From Alphaproteobacteria bacterium (GTDB lineage Bacteria > Pseudomonadota > Alphaproteobacteria > RF32 > CAG-239), in assembly GCA_017650255.1 (NCBI GenBank), contig JAGCFG010000133.1:1-8804 (forward strand): a DNA stretch of 8,804 nucleotides. Reading direction: 5' to 3'. Positions 1-5,356 of this stretch are shown in pieces; the stretch's first letter is position 1, and each line of letters starts with the position of its first letter. The position numbers were made by a program, and so were the translations under genes. Below the pieces are notes generated by a model, which was not told the origin of the DNA, searched no databases, and saw only the letters and a program-made list of their open reading frames with translations.

Positions 1-375
1 AACATCAGCCTTATATTTGATAAGAGTATCTATGACTTCTGGATTTTGGTTAAAAGCGGCAGCAGTCATCAGAGCAGTTTCACCAATTTCGTTTTTGGCA
101 TTGACATCGGCTTTATAATTGATGAACGTTTCAATAATTTGCGGATTTTTATTTAAGGCAGCATACATTAAGGCTGTTGTTCCATTTATATCTTTATCAT
201 TAACATTTGCTCCTTGTTGAATTTGATTTTCCACGTCCTGAGGAGTGGCCAGCCTCCACCATTTTATGTCATGTCCCCACATCTGTATATATTCATCAAG
301 TTTTTGCGCTGAACTATTTGATGCTGAAAATATTAGTATGAGAACTAACAACGATAATTTTAAGATTAATTTCAT
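1..375 (-). CDS. Secreted ankyrin-repeat protein, N-terminal part (runs off the left edge)
   Basis: The minus strand is open from an ATG at 375 to base 1 (125 codons, no stop). Residues 1-23 look like a Sec signal peptide: MK start, a hydrophobic core rich in Leu/Ile, and a probable cleavage after Ser-Ser-Ala (A23/Q24). A short linker with several Trp residues follows. Ankyrin repeats begin near residue 45; the two best copies start at G65 and G98, exactly 33 residues apart, each with the pattern G-x-T-A-L-M-x-A-A, then N-x-N-P-x-(I/V)-I, then a helix ending Y-K-A-D-V. Ankyrin repeats mediate protein-protein contacts. The signal peptide places this protein in the periplasm or outside the cell; its partner is unknown. 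No convincing Shine-Dalgarno sequence precedes the ATG, but the signal peptide supports this start. The gene lies 130 nt downstream of valS, beyond a terminator, so it is probably transcribed separately. Total length and repeat number cannot be seen. Confidence 0.88.
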   Translation of the reverse strand, partial: MKLILKLSLLVLILIFSASNSSAQKLDEYIQMWGHDIKWWRLATPQDVENQIQQGANVNDKDINGTTALMYAALNKNPQIIETFINYKADVNAKNEIGETALMTAAAFNQNPEVIDTLIKYKADV

Positions 376-505
376 ATCAAAAAAAACCAATATTAGGATA
401 GACTTGAATATTTTAATTTTAAGTTCTTAATAAATGGATAAAAATAAACATCCTAATTTTTAGCAGACTAAAAATTAGGATGTGTGATTTAGGAAAAATT
501 TATTA
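376..505. other. Intergenic region between valS and the ankyrin gene
   Basis: These 130 AT-rich bases hold the valS terminator (441-483) and then about 65 bases before the ankyrin gene start. A minus-strand TAATAT (390-395) could be a -10 element, but I see no good -35 at the right distance, so the ankyrin gene promoter is not identified. Confidence 0.5.
441..483 (-). terminator. Rho-independent terminator of valS (16-bp perfect stem)
   Basis: Bases 448-463 (ACATCCTAATTTTTAG) are the exact reverse complement of 468-483, separated by the 4-base loop 464-467. Read on the minus strand, the stem is followed at once by a T-rich tract (441-447, TTATTTT). It begins 22 bases after the valS stop. The stem is AT-rich but long and perfect. 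There is no T-tract on the plus-strand side, so it acts in the valS direction only. Confidence 0.85.
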
Positions 506-3142
506 TTACAATCCGACAATGCGGGCAAGAGCTTCTTCTACTTTTGCTTTGTTTTCCAAAGCCTCGGTTTGGCGGCGGCGTTCTTCTTCGACCACTGCGG
601 CAGGAGCTCTATCTACAAAAGACGGATTGCTCAATTTGCGCGCATAACCTTCGAGGTTTTTGTTCAAACCATCCAACTCTTTTTGCAGACGTTCACGCTC
701 AGCGGCAAAATCGACAACCCCCTTGAGCGGAATTAAAATCGTGCACTCTTTGGCAACGGTTTGAACCATATCTGGGGTTATCTCGCCGTTGTAAACCTCG
801 GCTTTTTCAAGACGAGCAAGCGAGCAGATGATATCGTTAAAGTTCTGCAAGTTTTCAACCGACTGACTGTTGCAACCTTTGAGATAGGCAGTCAATTTTG
901 CACCGGCAGGCAAATTCATTTCTGCTCGCAGGGAGCGAATGGCTGTAATCAATTCAATTGCCCAGTCAATACTCGTGACGTCATTTGTATTGACATTTTC
1001 TTTTTCCGGCCATGCAGCAGTAATGATATCTTGGTCGGCCGGATGTGAGTTGTTCCACAGTTCCGCAGTAACAAAAGGCATAAATGGGTGCAACATTATC
1101 AAAATTCGGTTCAAAACCCAAGCGAATGTTGCTCTGGTTTCTGCTTTCAGAGCCTCGTCATTGCCGTAGAAAATCGGCTTGGTCATTTCGATATACCAAT
1201 CGCAGAAAGAGCCCCAGACAAACTGATAAACACCATTTGCCGAATCGGAAAAACGGAAGTTGTTCAAGTTTTCGGTCAGTTCGTTAGAGGTTTGTTTTAC
1301 TTTGGCAACAATCCATTTGTTGACCGGATGTTTGAGCGAATTGATATTAAAACTATCTGGAAGAACACACTCATTCATCTCGCCAAAACGGGCAGAATTC
1401 CACAGTTTTGTGGCAAAGTTGCGATAGCCTTGGATGCGAGATTCAGAAACATTGATGTCGCGGCCTTGGGTTTCCATCGCAGCCATAAAGAAACGCAGGG
1501 CGTCGGCACCGTATTTTTCGATAATTTCCATCGGGTCAACGGTGTTGCCCTTGGATTTTGACATTTTGCGTCCCTGCTCGTCCCTGATTAATCCATGCAT
1601 ATAGCATTTTTTGAAAGGAACTTGTTTCATGGCATACATGCTCATCATCATCATGCGGGCAACCCAGAAAAAGATGATATCAAAGCCGGTTACCAGGACA
1701 GAAGTGGGATAAAATGTATCAAGATATTCTGTTTTGTCCGGCCAACCAAGTGTTGAAAAAGCCCAAAGGCCAGATGAAAACCACGTATCCAAAACATCTG
1801 TTTCTCTGCGCAATTCAACATGTTTGCCATAGTGTTTGTCGGCTGAGGCTTGTGCCTCTTCTTCTGTTTCTTCACAGAAAATTGTTTCATCCGGACCATA
1901 CCAAATCGGCATTTGGTGTCCCCACCACAATTGGCGAGAAATGCACCATGGCTGAATGTTGCGCATCCACTCAAAATAGGTTTTTTCATAGTTCTTGGGA
2001 ATAAATTCCATTTCACCGTTTTCAACAACGCGCATTGCCTCGACAGCAAGTTTTGGCGCGTCAACAAACCATTGGTCGGTCATCAGTGGCTCTATCACAA
2101 CATTAGAGCGCTCGCCATAAGGAATAACCATCGGGTGGTCTTCTATCTTTTCCATAAGCCCCAAGTTGTCCAGAGTTTCGATAGTCTTTTTGCGTGCAGA
2201 TTGTGTATCCATCCCCGCAAAAGGAGTATTTTCGTTCAAGGTAGCGTCAGGATTTAGGATATTTACTAACGGCAAGTTATGACGTTTGCCGACTTCAAAA
2301 TCGTTAAAATCGTGCGCAGGGGTAATTTTTACCGCGCCGGTTCCTTTGGTCGGGTCAGCATGGTCGTCGGCTATGATAGGAATGGACTTATTGATAATCG
2401 GAATAATACACTCTTTGCCAATAAGATGTTTCAGCTTTTCATTATCTTTTGAGATGGCAACTGCGGTATCACCAAACATGGTCTCCGGTCTGGTGGTGGC
2501 AATATGAACAAATTCGCCCTCCTCGCCTTTTATCGGATATTTGTAATAATACATTTTGCCGACGGTCTCTTTTTGAATAACTTCCAAATCGGAGACTGCG
2601 GTCATAAATTTTGAATCCCAGTTAACGAGTTTTTTGGCTTTGTAAATTAAGCCGTCTTTATAAAGGCGAACAAAAATTTTGCGAACAGCGCGCGATAAGC
2701 CTTCGTCCATGGTAAAACGGGCGCGTGACCAGTCGCAAGAAGCTCCCAGACGGCGGAGTTGGTTGCAGATTGTGCCACCGGATTTTTCTTTCCACTGCCA
2801 AACGGTTTCAATAAATTTTTCACGTCCCAAGTCATGACGAGAAATTCCTTTTTCGGCCAAATTGCGTTCAACTACCATTTGAGTTGCAATGCCGGCATGG
2901 TCCATCCCCGGTTGCCAAAGAACATTTTTGCCCTGCATGCGGTTATAGCGGATAAGAACATCCTGCAAGGTGTTATCCAAAGCATGTCCCATGTGCAAAA
3001 CACCGGTAACATTCGGTGGAGGGATTACAACAGCAAAGGCCTCTTTATTTTTGTTCATATTGGGTTTGAAAGCACCGTTGGCTTCCCAGTTTGAATATAT
3101 CTTCTCTTCAAAATTTTTCGGGTCGTAAGTTTTTTCTAACAT
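506..3142 (-). CDS. valS: Valyl-tRNA synthetase
   Basis: This 878-residue class Ia aminoacyl-tRNA synthetase charges tRNA-Val with valine in the cytoplasm. The adenylation site is complete: the HIGH-type motif HMGH is at residues 50-53 after PPPNVTGVL, and KMSKS is at 526-530. The CP1 editing domain, which hydrolyses mischarged Thr-tRNA-Val, shows TTRPETMFGD (216-225) and the conserved T-P-A-H-D segment (H277, D278). The Trp-rich catalytic stretch with WCISRQLWWGHQ-type sequence is present, followed by the alpha-helical anticodon-binding domain. The last 70 or so residues form the charged coiled-coil arm typical of ValS. It is somewhat shorter than E. coli ValS (951 aa) but intact. The start is supported by AGGA (3151-3154), 8 nt upstream. 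It lies 90 nt after popZ and is probably the last gene of a tolC-popZ-valS transcript ending at 441-483. Confidence 0.98.
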   Translation of the reverse strand: MLEKTYDPKNFEEKIYSNWEANGAFKPNMNKNKEAFAVVIPPPNVTGVLHMGHALDNTLQDVLIRYNRMQGKNVLWQPGMDHAGIATQMVVERNLAEKGISRHDLGREKFIETVWQWKEKSGGTICNQLRRLGASCDWSRARFTMDEGLSRAVRKIFVRLYKDGLIYKAKKLVNWDSKFMTAVSDLEVIQKETVGKMYYYKYPIKGEEGEFVHIATTRPETMFGDTAVAISKDNEKLKHLIGKECIIPIINKSIPIIADDHADPTKGTGAVKITPAHDFNDFEVGKRHNLPLVNILNPDATLNENTPFAGMDTQSARKKTIETLDNLGLMEKIEDHPMVIPYGERSNVVIEPLMTDQWFVDAPKLAVEAMRVVENGEMEFIPKNYEKTYFEWMRNIQPWCISRQLWWGHQMPIWYGPDETIFCEETEEEAQASADKHYGKHVELRRETDVLDTWFSSGLWAFSTLGWPDKTEYLDTFYPTSVLVTGFDIIFFWVARMMMMSMYAMKQVPFKKCYMHGLIRDEQGRKMSKSKGNTVDPMEIIEKYGADALRFFMAAMETQGRDINVSESRIQGYRNFATKLWNSARFGEMNECVLPDSFNINSLKHPVNKWIVAKVKQTSNELTENLNNFRFSDSANGVYQFVWGSFCDWYIEMTKPIFYGNDEALKAETRATFAWVLNRILIMLHPFMPFVTAELWNNSHPADQDIITAAWPEKENVNTNDVTSIDWAIELITAIRSLRAEMNLPAGAKLTAYLKGCNSQSVENLQNFNDIICSLARLEKAEVYNGEITPDMVQTVAKECTILIPLKGVVDFAAERERLQKELDGLNKNLEGYARKLSNPSFVDRAPAAVVEEERRRQTEALENKAKVEEALARIVGL

Positions 3143-3150
3143 AAATTTTT

Positions 3151-3154
3151 TCCT
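3151..3154 (-). promoter_or_regulatory. Ribosome binding site of valS
   Basis: AGGA on the minus strand, 8 nt before the ATG at 3142. It supports the chosen start. Confidence 0.65.
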
Positions 3155-3232
3155 GTTTTTTATTAAAATTTCAACAATCCGCTTTTGTTTATGGCGGAAC
3201 TCAAAAAACGGGAGGCCGAGACTAAAATTCTT

Positions 3233-3832
3233 TTAGCGGGGTCCGGCCTTTGCAATCACTCGTTTGATTTCTTCTCTAATCAGTGAAGGCAGACATTCGT
3301 CAATCCATTGTTGTAAGACCGGAACGACTTCGTTGATAACAGCTGTTTGCGCAACATTGCTGATTGTGTTGTCCAGTTGAGGATTTTTGTTTCTGCGCTC
3401 AGCAAAAAAAGTATTAAACTGGCGAACTATCAATGATGAAGAATCACTTTTGCTCTGAGCTACAGCTTGTTGGGGTGCGGCTGCAGAAAATGCCGGACGA
3501 TTGTTGGTAGCAGGATTGTTAACAACACGATTATTGGCATCATGATTGTTGACATTGAGTGAAAATACTTTGTTGGAAACAGTTTCCGGTTTTTGGATTA
3601 TGCGATTAATACTCGTACATATTTTGTTGACTTCTTTTTCAATATTATCATCAACATTTTGCTTGTGCTGAACTCCTGCAAAAGCAGGTTGTTTAGGCAT
3701 TCTGTTAAAAGGATCGGAACACTCGGCATTATCAAGTGAAGGATGATAAGGCTTCTTATTTTCCTGCATAATATTGCGAATCGAAGCAAGAACTTCGTTC
3801 ATAGGGGTTTCAGGTGCATCTTGGCTTGACAT
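3233..3832 (-). CDS. popZ: PopZ-like cell-pole organizing protein (DUF2497 family)
   Basis: This 199-residue protein has the three-part build of PopZ, the polymerising hub that anchors chromosome-partitioning and signalling proteins at the cell pole in alphaproteobacteria. The N-terminal helix (residues 11-23, M-N-E-V-L-A-S-I-R-N-I-M-Q) matches the family's client-binding helix with its S-I-R-x-I core. Residues 29-133 are a low-complexity linker rich in Asn, Gln, Ala and Ser. The C-terminal oligomerisation region runs from about 134 to 199, with V-V-P-V-L-Q-Q-W-I-D-E-C-L-P-S-L-I at 169-185, the family's hallmark W-(L/I)-D-E-x-L-P-x-L pattern. Oddities are an internal near-copy of the N-terminal motif (70-80) and a roughly charge-neutral linker, whereas the Caulobacter linker is strongly acidic. 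The start has a ribosome binding site, AAGGA, overlapping the tolC stop. The position beside valS agrees with the arrangement in other alphaproteobacteria. Family assignment is firm; the cellular role is inferred by homology. Confidence 0.92.
   Translation of the reverse strand: MSSQDAPETPMNEVLASIRNIMQENKKPYHPSLDNAECSDPFNRMPKQPAFAGVQHKQNVDDNIEKEVNKICTSINRIIQKPETVSNKVFSLNVNNHDANNRVVNNPATNNRPAFSAAAPQQAVAQSKSDSSSLIVRQFNTFFAERRNKNPQLDNTISNVAQTAVINEVVPVLQQWIDECLPSLIREEIKRVIAKAGPR
3491..3550 (-). repeat. Four-copy 15-nt imperfect tandem repeat in popZ
   Basis: Residues 95-114 of PopZ read as four pentapeptides, each starting Asn-Asn: NNHDA, NNRVV, NNPAT, NNRPA. On the minus strand each unit starts AAYAATC, so the periodicity holds at DNA level with divergence in the last half of each unit. 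It lies in the disordered linker. Confidence 0.75.
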
Positions 3833-3838
3833 ATTTTA

Positions 3839-3843
3839 TCCTT
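3839..3843 (-). promoter_or_regulatory. Ribosome binding site of popZ overlapping the tolC stop
   Basis: Minus-strand AAGGA lies 6 nt before the popZ ATG. Its first two bases are the last two bases of the tolC TAA stop (3842-3844). This arrangement points to co-transcription and possible translational coupling. Confidence 0.75.
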
Positions 3844-5200
3844 AATCTATTGAAGTGGAAAGCCACTTGTTACGTGTATCTTTGTAGTGTTGTTTTGCAT
3901 CATATAAATCAACATTAAGTTTCATGTTCTTGGCGGTAAGTTTACCCATCGCCTGCATTACCTGCATTGCTGACAAATAATATTGTCTACGGGCTTTGAC
4001 AACATCTACCTGAGAGTTTAGCAAAGTCTGATAGGCATCTAAGACATCTAACACCGTTCTGTTGCCCAAAGCTTCTTCTTTTTTCACACCATTAAGGGCA
4101 ATTTTGTTAGCATCGACCTGTTCTTCCAAAGCTTTGATTTTTGCATCATAAGAGGTCATTGCTTCCCAACTGCTGGTAATAGAAGAAACAGCAGCGCGTC
4201 TGGCGCTCAAAACTCCTTCTTGTGCCTGCCATTTGGCATATTTACTCTTGCGAATGCGAGCGCGGTCTTCACCGGCATCATAGAGCGGAATTGTGGCATT
4301 TAAGCCCCAGCTGTACTCATCAACATTGCTTGTCGGATCGCCATAGTGTTTGGGGTTGTTTCTGTTTTTGGCTGCAGACCCCACAGCGGAAAGTTGCGGA
4401 GAAAGTGCGCCATAGTTGGCTTTTACGGTATATTCTTTTGATTTTAGAGCTTCTTTTGCTTGCAACAAAGCAAAATTGTTGTCCATTGTATATTGCAAGG
4501 CTTTTTCAAATGACGGAGGCAAAAACTTATGGATATTATCAGGTTCGCTCAAATCTTGCGGATTTTTTCCGATGACTTGTTTGTAAATGGCTTTAGAAAC
4601 TTCGAGATTTCCTTCTGCCTCAATACGATTGGCAACCGCCTCGGCATGGCTTGATTTTGCCTGAGCGACATCTGTGCGGGTCAGCTCACCCACGCGATAG
4701 CGCTCTTGTGTTTCTTCGAGCTGTTTTTTCAGCAATTTTTCATTGTTTTTTTGCAGACCGACTATTGCTTGGTCGCGGACAACATTGAGATATGCTTCAG
4801 AAACATTCAGAAGAATTTCCTGCTCATAATCAGAAAGATTATATTGTTCGGAACGTACTTCGCTATCAGCAGCTTTTACGGAGTTGACTGTAGAAAATCC
4901 GGAAAATAGAGGTTGGTTAATTTGCGCCCCAAGACTAGTTGATACTCCGCCTTCTTCAGCTGAATAATCTTTATTGTCTTTGTTGCTGTCCGAATATTGA
5001 CCGGTCAAAGATACGCTTGGACGATAACCAGATTTGGCTATGGCGACATTTTCGTCGACAGAGCGCAAATATGCACGTTGAGCCTGCAAATCGGGATTGG
5101 TACGATAGGCCTCGGACATAGCGTCAAAGATAGTTTCAGCTTTTGCAGACAAAGAGAACAAAGCTCCTGTTGCAATCAATGGAAGTATGTATTTTTTCAT
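3842..5200 (-). CDS. tolC: TolC-family outer-membrane efflux/type I secretion channel
   Basis: This 452-residue TolC-family protein forms the trimeric outer-membrane beta-barrel and periplasmic alpha-tunnel used by RND/MFS/ABC efflux pumps and type I secretion systems. Residues 1-22 are a Sec signal peptide (MKKYILPLIATGALFSLSAKA, cleavage before E22 or nearby). Two structural repeats are visible. Each has a membrane-strand segment (QPLFSGF in the first, IPLYDAGEDRA in the second) and long helices with the signatures E-R-Y-R-V-G-E-L-T-R-T-D-V and L-G-N-R-T-V-L-D-V-L-D-A. The tail with N-K-W-L fits alphaproteobacterial members. An ATG nine codons upstream (5227) is in frame, but 5200 is chosen because it gives a clean signal peptide and has a strong GAGGTG site 4 nt upstream. 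It is the first gene of the probable tolC-popZ-valS transcript. Which inner-membrane pump it serves cannot be told here. Confidence 0.93.
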   Translation of the reverse strand: MKKYILPLIATGALFSLSAKAETIFDAMSEAYRTNPDLQAQRAYLRSVDENVAIAKSGYRPSVSLTGQYSDSNKDNKDYSAEEGGVSTSLGAQINQPLFSGFSTVNSVKAADSEVRSEQYNLSDYEQEILLNVSEAYLNVVRDQAIVGLQKNNEKLLKKQLEETQERYRVGELTRTDVAQAKSSHAEAVANRIEAEGNLEVSKAIYKQVIGKNPQDLSEPDNIHKFLPPSFEKALQYTMDNNFALLQAKEALKSKEYTVKANYGALSPQLSAVGSAAKNRNNPKHYGDPTSNVDEYSWGLNATIPLYDAGEDRARIRKSKYAKWQAQEGVLSARRAAVSSITSSWEAMTSYDAKIKALEEQVDANKIALNGVKKEEALGNRTVLDVLDAYQTLLNSQVDVVKARRQYYLSAMQVMQAMGKLTAKNMKLNVDLYDAKQHYKDTRNKWLSTSID

Positions 5201-5204
5201 CAGC

Positions 5205-5210
5205 CACCTC
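5205..5210 (-). promoter_or_regulatory. Ribosome binding site of tolC; decides the start at 5200
   Basis: Minus-strand GAGGTG, a six-base match to the anti-Shine-Dalgarno sequence, lies 4 nt before ATG 5200. It lies downstream of the alternative ATG at 5227 and so argues against that start. Confidence 0.75.
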
Positions 5211-5230
5211 TTATAAATGAAATTCAAGTG

Positions 5231-5258
5231 ATTATATTACTTTTTTTAATGATTGCAA
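5231..5258 (-). promoter_or_regulatory. Sigma70-type promoter for tolC (and probably popZ-valS)
   Basis: On the minus strand, TTGCAA (5253-5258) and a perfect TATAAT (5231-5236) are separated by 16 bases. Transcription would start near 5224, giving a leader of about 24 bases that contains the tolC ribosome binding site. It also excludes most of the upstream ATG at 5227, further supporting the start at 5200. Predicted by eye only. Confidence 0.6.
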
Positions 5259-5356
5259 TTATAAATTTACATTTTTTTATCATTAGCGTTAACTATATCT
5301 CAAACAATTTAGCTCTAGACTGTCGGCGAATTTTGTAAAATCAAGTGAGGAAAGAA
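5259..5356. other. Divergent intergenic region upstream of glgP
   Basis: This AT-rich spacer must drive glgP on the plus strand. The best -35 candidate is TTTACA (5266-5271), but the hexamer 17 bases on (TTAACT, 5289-5294) matches TATAAT at only three positions. The glgP promoter is therefore not confidently located. I see no operator-like palindrome or riboswitch. Confidence 0.35.
5347..5351 (+). promoter_or_regulatory. Ribosome binding site of glgP; decides the start at 5357
   Basis: GAGGA lies 5-6 nt before ATG 5357. The in-frame GTG at 5345 overlaps this site and has no site of its own, so ATG 5357 is the better start. Confidence 0.7.

Noticed and set aside
1088..1561. 157-codon open frame on the plus strand inside valS, and other plus-strand frames across 544-3094
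   Set aside because: They are antisense to an intact, strongly conserved valS, have no ribosome sites or family resemblance, and are explained as shadows of valS codon bias.
3178..3236. Small inverted repeats in the popZ-valS gap (TCCGC/GCGGA at 3178-3198; CTAAAA/TTTTAG at 3222-3236)
   Set aside because: The stems are only 5-6 bp, and neither is followed by a T-run in the direction of transcription, so neither a terminator nor an attenuator can be supported. No T-box-like element was seen before valS.
5201..5227. Upstream ATG for tolC adding nine residues
   Set aside because: It would put charged residues in front of a clean signal peptide, lies within a few bases of the predicted transcription start, and the strong GAGGTG site serves ATG 5200.
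5345..5356. GTG start for glgP four codons upstream of the ATG
   Set aside because: The GTG overlaps the Shine-Dalgarno sequence that properly serves ATG 5357.
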